This document shows, piece by piece, positions 46,740 through 55,850 of a stretch of 64,000 nt of DNA. The stretch is taken from positions 328,245 to 392,244 of the forward strand of contig NZ_JAAGUY010000002.1 of the NCBI RefSeq assembly GCF_010868145.1. The letters are read 5' to 3'. Source of the DNA: Nocardia cyriacigeorgica. GTDB taxonomy: Bacteria; Actinomycetota; Actinomycetes; Mycobacteriales; Mycobacteriaceae. Both the position numbers and the translations under genes were made by a program. Position 1 is the stretch's first letter. The number at the start of each line of letters is the position of its first letter. The notes under the pieces were generated by a model, which was not told the origin of the DNA, made no database searches, and saw only the letters and a program-made list of their open reading frames with translations.

Positions 46740-47957
46740 GTGGCAGGCCGCAGGCGTGGATGGTTCCGGTCATCCGGGAATACCGAGTGGATCGAGCAGG
46801 CTCGGCAGTCACTCGCGTCGGCATTCCTCGATATGGACCGCCGCCAGAGCGTCGCCGAATCGGCGACCGTCGCCGCCGAGCAGATCTTCCCCGAACGCGG
46901 GCTGACCCGACGCTGGGAGCCGGTCCGGGCCCGCTGCTATACCGCCGCCGATGCCTATCTGACCTTGACAGAGCAGCTGGATCAGGCCGAAGCCACCGGC
47001 ACCTCGCTGCCGCAGGGGCAGGCCCGCACCGGCGATGTGGTGCGCAGGCTGACCGAGGCGGCGCGCGGGGTCGACGAGTACTACCGCGGCAATCAGGCGC
47101 AGCTGGAGGAGGCTGTCGCGGTGGTGGCGATGGTTCCGCGGCTGGCCGATCAGGTGACCGCGGCGGCCGCATCGGTGCGCGGGCAGGCTGCCGAGTCCCC
47201 TTACGCGCACTATCCTTCGGTTCGCCGCGCCACCACCGCAGTGGATGAGGCACTGGTCACACTGCGCGCGGCCCGTGACGGCGCCGCGGTCGGGGCGGTG
47301 CGGGGATCGGCGAATCGGCTGGAGGCGGCGACCAAGGAACTGGCAGATGCTTTGGCGCAGGCGCCATCTCGGGACGGCACGGCGAAGAATGCGGTCACCT
47401 CGGTGCGTACTCGGCTGGCGGCGGTGCGCACAAGGGCCGACGGGTTGGCCGCGGCCTACTCGACGCTGCTGCGTGAGTTCAATGCTGCGAGTTCGGCGGA
47501 TCTGGCCGACAATGAGCGGGAAAGCCAGCGGGCCATAGCCGCCGCGGATGACGCCCTGAGCAGGGCCCGCGCGGCGGCGGCCGAGAACGACCCGGAGTTA
47601 GCCCTTGAACTGACCACTATCGCGCGCGGCAACCTCGCCGAGGCCGAACAGCAGGTCGACGCCGTCACCAAACGGCTCACGCTGCTGCGTGAGGTCCGCG
47701 AGAATCCGCACGACAAAGCCAAGGCCGTACGATTCCGGCTGCGGGACGCGCAGATGCTCGCGGTGGGCCGCGGGCTCGTCGCCGAGTGGGGATCGGTACT
47801 CGACGCGCAGGCGGAACGGATCGACCGGGTGAGCAGCGCGCTGACCGGGCGTCATCCCGACTATTGGGCATATGTGACGGAACTCGACGCCGTCGCCGAT
47901 TTCATAGCGGGCGTAGTGGATCGCATGAGAAAACAGCAAGAACCACGACGAGAGTGA
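46740..47957 (+). CDS. Long helical coiled-coil protein of the Ter operon
   Basis: A protein of about 405 aa that is almost wholly alpha-helical and Ala/Glu/Arg-rich, with heptad-like stretches through residues 20-390 and no membrane segment. It has no enzyme motif that I recognise; such proteins head Ter biosynthetic operons in actinobacteria and may be scaffolds like TelA or PspA. The GTG at 46740 sits 6 bases after a minus-10-like TACGAT, which would make a leaderless transcript. A GTG at 46698 is the alternative. The next gene follows after 14 bp. Confidence 0.78.
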   Translation: MAGRRRGWFRSSGNTEWIEQARQSLASAFLDMDRRQSVAESATVAAEQIFPERGLTRRWEPVRARCYTAADAYLTLTEQLDQAEATGTSLPQGQARTGDVVRRLTEAARGVDEYYRGNQAQLEEAVAVVAMVPRLADQVTAAAASVRGQAAESPYAHYPSVRRATTAVDEALVTLRAARDGAAVGAVRGSANRLEAATKELADALAQAPSRDGTAKNAVTSVRTRLAAVRTRADGLAAAYSTLLREFNAASSADLADNERESQRAIAAADDALSRARAAAAENDPELALELTTIARGNLAEAEQQVDAVTKRLTLLREVRENPHDKAKAVRFRLRDAQMLAVGRGLVAEWGSVLDAQAERIDRVSSALTGRHPDYWAYVTELDAVADFIAGVVDRMRKQQEPRRE

Positions 47958-47971
47958 GGGGTGGGGAGACG

Positions 47972-49183
47972 ATGACCGCAGGCATCGCCGTCAAGCAGGA
48001 AGTTTCCCTGCGGAAGCGGGTATTGCTGCGCCATTTTCGGCAGTTGGAGGGGCCCGATGCGAGAACGCTGTTCTATCGCCAGCCCGAGCCCATCGGCGGT
48101 CAGACCGACCGTGAACTCCTGGCCATCGCCCTCGGTGCCACCCTGTACGCGCCCGCGACCAGGGCCGATCTGACCGCCACGATCGCCAAACGCGCCGCCC
48201 GCGGCGTGTGCTCGATGGTCATCGACCTCGAAGACGCCGTCGCCGACCATGAGGTGGAATCGGCCAAGGCGCAGGCGGTGCGCACCCTCGATGAGCTCGC
48301 GGCGGGCCTCGAACCCAACCCGATGCTGTTCGTACGGGTGCGTGACGCCGACACCATCGTCGAGCTCGCCGAGCAGCTCGGGCCGGGTGCCGAGGTGCTG
48401 ACCGGTTTCGTCTTCCCGAAATTCGATTCCGCGTCCGGTTCGAAATACCTTGCCGCGCTGGAGCACGCGCGGGCGCTGCTCGACCGGCCGCTGTACGGCA
48501 TGCCGGTGCTGGAATCGCCGGCGCTGGTGCATCGGCAGACGCGCGATGCGGAGCTCACCGAGATCGCGGCGCTGCTGGCCGAACACCGTGATCAGGTGCT
48601 GGCCGTGCGGGTCGGCGCGACCGATATGTGCTCGACCTTCGGCATCCGGCGCGACCGCGATCTGACCATCTACGACGTCCGGGTCGTCGCCGACGTGATC
48701 GCCGATATCGTCAACTATCTCGGTCGTGCCGACGGCACCGGTTTCGTGATCACCGGCCCGGTCTGGGAATACTTCGCCGACCACGAACGGATGTTCCGGC
48801 CGCTGTTGCGCACGGCGCCGTTCGAGGAGTCCGATGCGGTGCCGTTCCGGCGATACCTGGTGAGCCGGGACCTCGACGGCCTGCTGCGGGAGATCACCCT
48901 CGACCGCGCCAACGGCATCCAGGGCAAGACGGTGATCCATCCCTCGCATGTGGCGGCCGTACACGCGTTGTCGGTGGTGACTCATGAGGAGTACGCCGAT
49001 GCCCTCGACATCCTGCAGGCCGACGTGGGTGGGGTCGCGGCGTCGGAATACCGGAACAAGATGAACGAGATGCGTCCGCATCGCAGTTGGGCGCGGCAGA
49101 CGTTGCTGCGCGCGAGAGTGTTCGGAGTGGCCAACAAGGGAGTGTCGTTCGTGGATCTGTTGTCGGCGTTGGTCACGGTATGA
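47972..49183 (+). CDS. C-C bond lyase of the HpcH/HpaI (citrate lyase-like) TIM-barrel family, Ter type
   Basis: A 403-aa aldolase/lyase. MVIDLEDAVADHE holds the acidic metal ligands, LFVRVRD the substrate Arg, and GKTVIHPSHV ends the barrel as in citrate lyase beta subunits. This subgroup is known from Ter gene clusters, where it is predicted to help make a nucleoside-like metabolite with the PRTase and HAD enzymes. GGGGAG precedes the ATG by 3 bases. Its stop overlaps the next start by 4 bp. Confidence 0.87.
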   Translation: MTAGIAVKQEVSLRKRVLLRHFRQLEGPDARTLFYRQPEPIGGQTDRELLAIALGATLYAPATRADLTATIAKRAARGVCSMVIDLEDAVADHEVESAKAQAVRTLDELAAGLEPNPMLFVRVRDADTIVELAEQLGPGAEVLTGFVFPKFDSASGSKYLAALEHARALLDRPLYGMPVLESPALVHRQTRDAELTEIAALLAEHRDQVLAVRVGATDMCSTFGIRRDRDLTIYDVRVVADVIADIVNYLGRADGTGFVITGPVWEYFADHERMFRPLLRTAPFEESDAVPFRRYLVSRDLDGLLREITLDRANGIQGKTVIHPSHVAAVHALSVVTHEEYADALDILQADVGGVAASEYRNKMNEMRPHRSWARQTLLRARVFGVANKGVSFVDLLSALVTV

Positions 49184-51723
49184 GCGAGCAGTTCTCGGAC
49201 GCAGCGGGCGGCCGTGCCGGTGACCACTTGGATGCGGCGTGGGCCACACGGCATCTCGGGATCGAGCTGCACCACAACTCGTCCTATCGGCACGGGGCCG
49301 AGCTCGGTGTCCTGCCCGCGGAGCTGTCGATCGAATCGCTGATCCAGCCCGGTCTGCGGCGTAATCCGCGCCGTGCTCATCTGCTGGTCTCCACCGTGCT
49401 CGGCAAGCATCTGCCGACCGATCCACGGGTCGTGCTCGACGCGGGAAACCGGTTGGGCGATCTGGTGCGCGGCACGCTGGGGGATCGCGAGGCGGTGGTG
49501 CTCGGGTTCGCCGAGACCGCGACCGGACTCGGTCATTGTGTGGCCGCCCGCATCGGCGCCACTTGCTATCTGCATTCGACGCGGCGTGAGGTGCCGCTCG
49601 CGGACACCCTCACCGGATTCGAGGAGGGCCATTCGCACGCCACCTCGCATCTGCTGCAGCCCGCACCCGCCGACATCTTCGTCAACGATCTGCCGCTGGT
49701 GCTGGTGGATGACGAGATCTCCACCGGTGACACCGCTATGGACGCCGTCCGCGCACTGCACGCGTTCGCACCGAGATCGCACTATGTGCTGGCTTCCCTG
49801 GTGGATATGCGCACCGAATCCGATCGCGCCAGGTTCGAGGCGGCGGCACAGGAGCTCGGCGCCCGGATCGACACGGTGTGTCTGGCGTCCGGGCGGACGA
49901 TGCTGCCCGAAGGTCTTATCGATGCCGTCGCGAGTCTGCCCGATCCGCAGCTCAATCCGGTAGCACCGCAGCGCGGTTCGTTCCGGCGTTGCGAATTGCC
50001 GTGGCCCGCGAATGTTCCCGAGGGCGGGCGGCACGGGATTCTCAACTCCGATACCGCGGCGTTCGAAGGGGCGGTCGAGGCGGCGGCCGAGTCGCTGCGT
50101 GCGCGCTTGGCGGCCGAGTTCGCGGATCGTCCGGTGATCGTGCTCGGACATGAGGAACTGATGTATCTGCCCCTGCGGCTGGCTGTCGCGCTGGCCGATT
50201 CGGGCGTTCCGACCAGGTACCAGACCACGACCCGTTCCCCGGCGTATGTGCTGGACGAGCCGGGCTACCCGCTGCGCCGCGGATTCCGGTTCACTGCACC
50301 GGAAACCGGCCAGGAGCAGCCGCGCTACCTGTACAACGCGCATTGGGCGGAGGATTTCATCGCCGAACTCGATGCGTGGACCGGCGATGTCGCCGACGTC
50401 GACGCGGTGCGCGGGGAACCAGTGTTGGTGGCTGTGATCGACGCGCCTGCCGATACCGATGAGCTGATCGCCGCGAGTGGTCTCGTCGATGTGCTCACCG
50501 CGTCCGGGGCGGATGTGTTGGTCGCAGTGCTGCCCGGTGCTGACCCACGTCTGTTGCACGCGGGGCGGGCGGATGCGGTCGCCGATGGTCCGGCGGATGC
50601 CCGGCCGTTGTACGGGCCCGGCTTCGGCTCGTACGCCCGCGAGGACGTCGCCTGGCTGCTGAAGGACCTCTCGGACGTCGATCTCGAGGCCGATGTCGCC
50701 GAGCGTGAACGGCGGATCCAGGCGGGCGTAGCGCATTACGCGGAGTCGCTGCCGATCGAATATCAACCGGACGCACAGTATCGGGAGCTGTTCGATCAGG
50801 TCCTGGCCGACAGCGCGGAGCGGCTCGCGCTCGCGGTCGGGGCAGTAGCGGAACTGGTCGTCGCGGAGCGCGGGACGGATATCGTGCTGGTGTCGCTGGC
50901 CCGCGCGGGTACGCCGGTCGGGATTCTGATGCGGCGGTGGTTGCTCGAAGGGCGGGGTCCGGGCGCGCAGAGCCTCGATATTCCGCACTACGCGGTGTCC
51001 ATCGTCCGCGATCGCGGCATCGACGCTGCCGCGTTGGATTACCTCGCGCGCCACCATGATCCGGCGTCGGTGGTCTTCGTGGACGGCTGGACGGGTAAGG
51101 GCGCGATCACGCGCGAGCTGTCCGAAGCATTGGTGGCCTATCACGCGGCGGGGGGCCCACAGTTCAACGACGACTTGGCCGTACTCGCCGACCCGGGCCA
51201 TTGCGTGCGCACCTACGGCACCCGCGACGATTTCCTCATCGCCTCGGCCTGCCTGAATTCGACGGTGTCCGGGCTCATCTCGCGCACCGTCCTCAATGAC
51301 GAGTTGATCGGTCCCGGCGATTTCCACGGCGCCAAGTTCTACCGTGAACTGGCCGCCGATGACGTCTCCGGACGCCTCATCGACACGGTGACCAGCGCTT
51401 TCGATGCCGTCCGCGACCGGGTGCCCGACGCCGTGGCTGCTATCCGCGCGGGCGACCGCACCCCGACCTGGGCCGGTTGGTCCTCGGTGGAGCAGGTGCG
51501 GACCGAATACGGGGTGTCGAGTGTGAATTTCGTGAAGCCCGGTGTCGGCGAGACCACCCGGGTGTTGTTGCGCCGGATGCCGTGGCGTGTGCTGGTGCGC
51601 GCGCCCGACGCTCCCGAGCACGCCCACATCCGTTTGCTCGCCGCGGCCCGCGGTGTACCGGTCGAGGTCGTCGAGGACCTGGCCTATTCGTGTATGGGAC
51701 TGATCAAGGATGTGCAGCAGTGA
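49180..51723 (+). CDS. Fused PRTase-TRSP-StiP-PELOTA protein of the Ter biosynthetic pathway
   Basis: An 847-aa multidomain protein. Residues 20-250 are a phosphoribosyltransferase with the PRPP loop VLVDDEISTG at 174-183. Residues about 260-400 fit the TRSP domain that follows it. Residues about 420-760 fit the StiP family, a second PRTase-like domain with VVFVDGWTGKG near 630. The end (about 760-847, ending VEVVEDLAYSCMGLIKD) fits the small PELOTA RNA-binding-like domain. In many bacteria these are two or more genes; here one polypeptide carries all. Predicted to attach a base-like moiety to phosphoribose. Starts at ATG 49180 overlapping the lyase; the HAD gene overlaps its end. Confidence 0.85.
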   Translation: MSEQFSDAAGGRAGDHLDAAWATRHLGIELHHNSSYRHGAELGVLPAELSIESLIQPGLRRNPRRAHLLVSTVLGKHLPTDPRVVLDAGNRLGDLVRGTLGDREAVVLGFAETATGLGHCVAARIGATCYLHSTRREVPLADTLTGFEEGHSHATSHLLQPAPADIFVNDLPLVLVDDEISTGDTAMDAVRALHAFAPRSHYVLASLVDMRTESDRARFEAAAQELGARIDTVCLASGRTMLPEGLIDAVASLPDPQLNPVAPQRGSFRRCELPWPANVPEGGRHGILNSDTAAFEGAVEAAAESLRARLAAEFADRPVIVLGHEELMYLPLRLAVALADSGVPTRYQTTTRSPAYVLDEPGYPLRRGFRFTAPETGQEQPRYLYNAHWAEDFIAELDAWTGDVADVDAVRGEPVLVAVIDAPADTDELIAASGLVDVLTASGADVLVAVLPGADPRLLHAGRADAVADGPADARPLYGPGFGSYAREDVAWLLKDLSDVDLEADVAERERRIQAGVAHYAESLPIEYQPDAQYRELFDQVLADSAERLALAVGAVAELVVAERGTDIVLVSLARAGTPVGILMRRWLLEGRGPGAQSLDIPHYAVSIVRDRGIDAAALDYLARHHDPASVVFVDGWTGKGAITRELSEALVAYHAAGGPQFNDDLAVLADPGHCVRTYGTRDDFLIASACLNSTVSGLISRTVLNDELIGPGDFHGAKFYRELAADDVSGRLIDTVTSAFDAVRDRVPDAVAAIRAGDRTPTWAGWSSVEQVRTEYGVSSVNFVKPGVGETTRVLLRRMPWRVLVRAPDAPEHAHIRLLAAARGVPVEVVEDLAYSCMGLIKDVQQ

Positions 51724-52556
51724 TACCGCCTCGAAGACAGGTACTGGTCGCCACCGACCTGGACCGGACCATGATCTATTCCCGCAACGCGTTCAGCGCC
51801 GACGATGACCTCGCCACCGTCTGCGTCGAGCACCTGGAGGGCGCGCCGCTGTCGTATATGACGACCACCGCGGCTTCCCGGATGCGCACTCTCACCCAGC
51901 CCGCGGCGGTGGTCCCCACCACCACCCGGACCATCAAGCAGTTCGGGCGCATCCAATTGCCCGGCGCCCCCTGGCGATACGCCATCACCAGCAATGGCGG
52001 GAACATCCTCGTCGACGGCATCCCCGATATGCGCTGGCGCATCGATATCGACGCCGAGGTCCGGGCCGGTGGCACCACCCTTTCGGCGATCAGCGCGGAA
52101 CTGCGTTCCCGCATCGACGAGAGCTGGGCCCCGAAATTCCGGATCGCCGACCACCTCTTCTGCTACCTGGTCGTCAAACAGAAGGCCGTTCCCGACGGCT
52201 TCCTCGCCGAATGGGACGCCTGGTGCCGCCCTCGCGGCTGGTCCGCCTCCCAGCAGGGCCGCAAGATCTACACCATGCCGCTGGCAGTGTGTAAGAGCCG
52301 AGCCGTCGGCGAGGTCCGCCGCCGCCTCATCGAATCCGGCGAACTCGCCGATACCGCACTCACTCTCGCCGCGGGCGACGGCGCATTGGATGCGGAGATG
52401 CTGCGCTCCGCCGATTCGGCCATCCGCCCCCGCCACGGCGAACTGGAACTCCTCAACTGGACCCATCCGAACCTCACCGTCACCGAGGCGTCGGGGATCA
52501 TGGCGGGGGAGGAGATCCTGGATTGGTTCATCGAGGCTGCGCCGGCGGCGGCGTGA
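51720..52556 (+). CDS. HAD-superfamily phosphatase of the Ter biosynthetic pathway
   Basis: A 278-aa hydrolase. The nucleophile motif is DLDRT (Asp13, Asp15), the Ser/Thr motif is in AITSNGG, and the metal-binding motif is GDGALD. It is Cof/sucrose-phosphatase-like in length, with a cap domain. In Ter clusters it probably dephosphorylates the product of the PRTase. The start is a GTG overlapping the upstream stop (GTGA), so all three enzymes of the operon are translationally coupled. Confidence 0.87.
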   Translation: MIPPRRQVLVATDLDRTMIYSRNAFSADDDLATVCVEHLEGAPLSYMTTTAASRMRTLTQPAAVVPTTTRTIKQFGRIQLPGAPWRYAITSNGGNILVDGIPDMRWRIDIDAEVRAGGTTLSAISAELRSRIDESWAPKFRIADHLFCYLVVKQKAVPDGFLAEWDAWCRPRGWSASQQGRKIYTMPLAVCKSRAVGEVRRRLIESGELADTALTLAAGDGALDAEMLRSADSAIRPRHGELELLNWTHPNLTVTEASGIMAGEEILDWFIEAAPAAA

Positions 52557-52595
52557 GGGAAGTCAACCGGCGGGCCGATGCGGCGGACGGGCTGA

Positions 52596-52958
52596 TCAGA
52601 TCTGCCCGTCCGCCGCGCGAATAACCCCGTCGAGCACGTCTCTGGTGCGGTGCAGGTCCCTGATCGCGGCATCGATGCGGTCGCGTTCCGCAGTGAGGGT
52701 CTCCGCGAGGAACGGGGTGGCGGTGGCGTTGGGACTGCCGTCGGCGTCGTGGATGCAGGGGAGTAGTGCGGCCATGGTGCGGCTGTGCAGTCCGGCGGCG
52801 AACAACTCCTGGATGCGGATGACCCGGTCTACGGCGGTGTCGCGGTAGTCGCGTTGGCCGCCGCCGGTGCGGGTCGAGGTGAGTAGACCCTGGGTCTCGT
52901 AGTAGCGCAGTGACCGGACGCTGACTCCGGTCCGTTCTGCCAGTTCACCGATGCGCAT
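52596..52958 (-). CDS. MerR-family transcriptional regulator
   Basis: A 120-aa regulator. MRIGELAERTGVSVRSLRYYETQGLL is the MerR winged helix, followed by the dimerisation helix (ERDRIDAAIRDLHRTRDVLDGVI). There are no metal-binding cysteines, only one Cys near the middle, so it is of the small-molecule or redox type. It is divergent from an old yellow enzyme whose promoter has the stretched spacer that MerR activators need. Confidence 0.92.
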   Translation of the reverse strand: MRIGELAERTGVSVRSLRYYETQGLLTSTRTGGGQRDYRDTAVDRVIRIQELFAAGLHSRTMAALLPCIHDADGSPNATATPFLAETLTAERDRIDAAIRDLHRTRDVLDGVIRAADGQI

Positions 52959-52980
52959 CACGGCACCTCCGGGTTCGGGC

Positions 52981-53012
52981 TTGCACCTCACATTGATGTC
53001 AGGTCCTACGGT
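52981..53012 (+). promoter_or_regulatory. MerR-type promoter of the old yellow enzyme gene
   Basis: Minus-35 TTGCAC at 52981-52986 and minus-10 TACGGT at 53007-53012 are 20 bp apart, the long spacer typical of MerR control. The inverted repeat ACCTCACA-TTGA-TGTCAGGT (52985-53004, 7 of 8 pairs) fills the spacer. The transcript would start at or next to the ATG at 53019. Confidence 0.7.
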
Positions 53013-53018
53013 ACGCTC

Positions 53019-54119
53019 ATGTTGCTTCTCACCGATTACCGCGACCAGAACCTCGACCTGCCGAACCGGGTGGTGATGTCGCCGATGACCCGCCTTCGCT
53101 CGATGCCGGACGGTTCGCCGACACCGGATGTCGTCGACTACTACGCCCAGCGCGCGAGCGCGGGACTCATTGTCACCGAGGGCATCTGGCCGCATTCCAG
53201 CGGTCAGAGCGAGGCATGGGTACCCGGTCTGCAAACCGATGCGCAGGTGGCAGCCTGGCAGCGGGTCACCGACGCGGTGCACCAGGCGGGCGGACGGATC
53301 TTCGCTCAGCTCATGCACGGTGGACGTCTGGGCCATCCGCTGGGCCGCATCGCTGGAACGCTACCGGCCGGGCCGTCGGCCGTGGCCGAGGATGACCACG
53401 TGCATCTGCTCGATGGCTCCAAGGCCGAGCCTGTCGTCCCCGCGGTGATGACGCTCGCCGATATCGCTGCCGCCGTCGAGCACTACGGGGCCGCGGCCGC
53501 AAACGCGATCGACGCGGGCTTCGACGGTGTCGAAATCCATGCCGCCAACGGCTACCTCGTGCACCAATTCCTGGCCGACAACACCAACTTCCGTAACGAC
53601 GAATACGGTGGGTCCATCGCCAATCGCATGCGCTTCGCCCTCGAGGTGACCGATGCCGTCAGCGCGGCCGTTGGCGCCCACCGGACCGCGATCAGGCTCT
53701 CACCCGGCAACCCGCACAATGGGATGGTCGAGGCCGACCCCGCGCCGCAATACCGCCCCCTTGTCACCGAACTCGACCGCCGCGGCCTGGCCTACCTGCA
53801 CCTCATCGACAACGACGACTACCCGGCCCTGACCGACCTTCGACCGCTCTGGCACGGCACCATGATCGCCAACGTCGGCGAGAACCGTGAGCCGACCGCC
53901 GCGTCGGCGGCTGAACGTGCCCTGACCGAAACCGGTGTCGACTTGGTCTCTTTCGGCCGCGCTTTCATCGCCAACCCCGACCTCGTCGACCGCATCGCCC
54001 GCGACCTGCCGCTCGCCCCGATCCGCGAATCCCATCTCTACGGCCGCACGGCCGAGGGGTACTCCGACTACCCGCGTTGGGCGGAAGCCACCGGGAGTCG
54101 TGGCGAGACCGCGGCCTAG
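53019..54119 (+). CDS. Old yellow enzyme (NADH:flavin oxidoreductase, NemA-like)
   Basis: A 366-aa FMN ene-reductase that reduces activated alkenes, quinones or nitro compounds. Seen: RVVMSPMTRLRS, QLMHGGRLGHP, the substrate and FMN region VEIHAANGYLVHQFLAD with the His/Asn pair, DEYGGSIANR, and VSFGRAFIANPDLV. It is under the divergent MerR regulator. Its stop codon lies within a CTAG that is also the stop of the convergent WYL gene. Confidence 0.94.
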   Translation: MLLLTDYRDQNLDLPNRVVMSPMTRLRSMPDGSPTPDVVDYYAQRASAGLIVTEGIWPHSSGQSEAWVPGLQTDAQVAAWQRVTDAVHQAGGRIFAQLMHGGRLGHPLGRIAGTLPAGPSAVAEDDHVHLLDGSKAEPVVPAVMTLADIAAAVEHYGAAAANAIDAGFDGVEIHAANGYLVHQFLADNTNFRNDEYGGSIANRMRFALEVTDAVSAAVGAHRTAIRLSPGNPHNGMVEADPAPQYRPLVTELDRRGLAYLHLIDNDDYPALTDLRPLWHGTMIANVGENREPTAASAAERALTETGVDLVSFGRAFIANPDLVDRIARDLPLAPIRESHLYGRTAEGYSDYPRWAEATGSRGETAA

Positions 54120-55156
54120 ATGACCGGTGGTGCCGACGTCAGCGAAGCTGTCGGCACCGCCGGGAGGTATCCGACGGTCCCGGCGCCCGACCCCGCGGCG
54201 GCATAACGGCGGGCCAGACGTGCGAACGCCTCGGCCAGTTCGGCCGGTCCGACAACCTCGATATCGGCGTCGAAATTGCCGATGACGGCCGCCAGTCCCA
54301 CCCACGACCAGGATCCGAGGGTGAGTTTGCAGCGGTTCGGGCCGAGTTCTTCGACGATCCAGTCCTGGTAGTTGTGACGCAGAACCCGGGTGGCGGGCAG
54401 GTCGAGGATCACCTCTCCTCGGCAGGGCCATTCGCCCGAGGCGGAGCCGCGAAATCGGGTGGCCAGGAAGGCTGATACCGACCCTCCGGGCAGTTCACGT
54501 GGTGTGAAGCGAGGGCCGGTCGGGATGCGCGGGGTGATTCGATCGACGCGGAAGGTGCGCCAGTCGGTCCGGTCCAGGTCCCAGGCGACGAGGTACCAGC
54601 GGCCGGCTCGGGTGACGAGGTGATGGGGCTCGACTGTGCGCGGCAGGGGTGCGACAGCTGTCGCGGTGGCGGACGCGTAGTCGAAACGCAGGACCTCACG
54701 GGCATGAACTGCGACGCCGAGCGCCGTCAGCACCTCGGTGTCGACCTGACTCTCCGCGTGGTTCGGCCGCGCGTCGACGGCGGCGATGCGCAGGGTGTCG
54801 ATCCGGTGGCGTAGCCGTGCCGGCATGACCTGGCGGAGCGTGTTCAGTGCCTGTGCCGCGGCGTCCTCGATGCCGACGCCCGAGGTGGTGGCCAACCCGA
54901 GCCCGATGGTGAGTGCTATCGCCTGCTCGTCATCGAACAGCAGTGGCGGAAGATCTGTGCCCGCCTCCAACCGGTATCCGCCATCCGGCCCTTTGGTGGT
55001 CGCGATGGGATAGCCCAGCTCACGCAACCGATCGACATCGCGGCGCACGGTGCGCGCACTGACCTCCAGCCGCTCGGCCAGCACGGCGCCCGGCCAGTCC
55101 CGGCGCACCTGAAGTAGTGACAGCAGGGCGAGCAGTCGCGCGGAGGTCTTCGGCAT
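54116..55156 (-). CDS. WYL-domain transcriptional regulator (YafY/DeoR type)
   Basis: A 346-aa regulator. The N-terminal HTH (RLLALLSLLQVRRDWPGAVLAERLEVSARTVRRDVDRLRELGYPI) is followed by GGYRL and the WYL domain containing WYLVAWDLDRTDWRTFRVDRI. The C-terminus is the WCX extension. It is divergent from a DinB gene; such pairs are common in actinobacteria. The ATG at 55156 is the family start; the longer upstream frame overlaps the DinB gene. Confidence 0.93.
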   Translation of the reverse strand: MPKTSARLLALLSLLQVRRDWPGAVLAERLEVSARTVRRDVDRLRELGYPIATTKGPDGGYRLEAGTDLPPLLFDDEQAIALTIGLGLATTSGVGIEDAAAQALNTLRQVMPARLRHRIDTLRIAAVDARPNHAESQVDTEVLTALGVAVHAREVLRFDYASATATAVAPLPRTVEPHHLVTRAGRWYLVAWDLDRTDWRTFRVDRITPRIPTGPRFTPRELPGGSVSAFLATRFRGSASGEWPCRGEVILDLPATRVLRHNYQDWIVEELGPNRCKLTLGSWSWVGLAAVIGNFDADIEVVGPAELAEAFARLARRYAAAGSGAGTVGYLPAVPTASLTSAPPVI

Positions 55157-55173
55157 GTTTTCCAGTTTGCCCG

Positions 55174-55202
55174 CAGTAGCGGACACATCCTGTCCGCTAC
55201 TG
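55174..55202. promoter_or_regulatory. Operator between WYL regulator and DinB gene
   Basis: CAGTAGCGGACA and TGTCCGCTACTG form perfect 12-bp arms around CATCC. It lies 17 bp before the WYL start and 53 bp before the DinB start, ideal for control of both. Confidence 0.75.
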
Positions 55203-55255
55203 GTGCGATTGTTGGTCACGTACCGAAAGCACACCGACCGGAAGGGCCGATAGCC

Positions 55256-55834
55256 ATGACCGCTACCCCGACCTCGCCCACCACGCTCGACGCCGAACGA
55301 TCGGACCTGTTGGACGCGCTCGCCGCCGCGCGTTCTGCCCTGATCCAGACCGTGCGCGGCCTCACCGACGAACAGGCCGGCCTGCACCCGACGGCCAGCG
55401 AACTGTGCCTCGGCGGCCTGATCAAGCACGTCGCTTCGATGGAAGAGGCGTGGATACGTTTCGTGGTCGACGGCCCCTCGGCTATGCGCTATGACCTGCC
55501 CGAAGGCGTCACCTGGGCCGATATCGCGGGCGGCACGGCACGCGAGTTCCCGCAGTGGATGACCGACCACGCCGCCGAATTCCAGATGCAGCCCGCCGAC
55601 AACCTGACCGAGATCCTCGCCCGCTACGAGCGCATCGCAGCCCGCACCGAAGAAATCATCACCGCCATCCCCGACCTGTCGGCGAAACACCCACTGCCGG
55701 AAGCGCCCTGGCACGAGCCGGGAGCCGCACGCAGCGTACGCGGAGTCCTGGCCCACCTCATCGCCGAAATCGCCCAGCACGCGGGGCACGCCGACATCCT
55801 GCGGGAGACCCTCGACGGGGAAACATTCTCGTGA
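55256..55834 (+). CDS. DinB-family protein (DUF664)
   Basis: A 192-aa four-helix-bundle protein of the DinB/mycothiol-dependent group. Metal-ligand histidines fit HVASMEEAW and HLIAEIAQHAGHADILRE. Members use a divalent metal and, in some cases, mycothiol or bacillithiol to conjugate or detoxify small molecules. It is divergent from the WYL regulator, which probably represses it. Confidence 0.9.
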   Translation: MTATPTSPTTLDAERSDLLDALAAARSALIQTVRGLTDEQAGLHPTASELCLGGLIKHVASMEEAWIRFVVDGPSAMRYDLPEGVTWADIAGGTAREFPQWMTDHAAEFQMQPADNLTEILARYERIAARTEEIITAIPDLSAKHPLPEAPWHEPGAARSVRGVLAHLIAEIAQHAGHADILRETLDGETFS

Positions 55835-55850
55835 GGGCCAACTCATGTAA

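Noticed and set aside
54116..55846. A 576-aa WYL protein
   Set aside because: The first 230 codons overlap the DinB gene and the operator; the HTH begins at MPKTSARLL at 55156.
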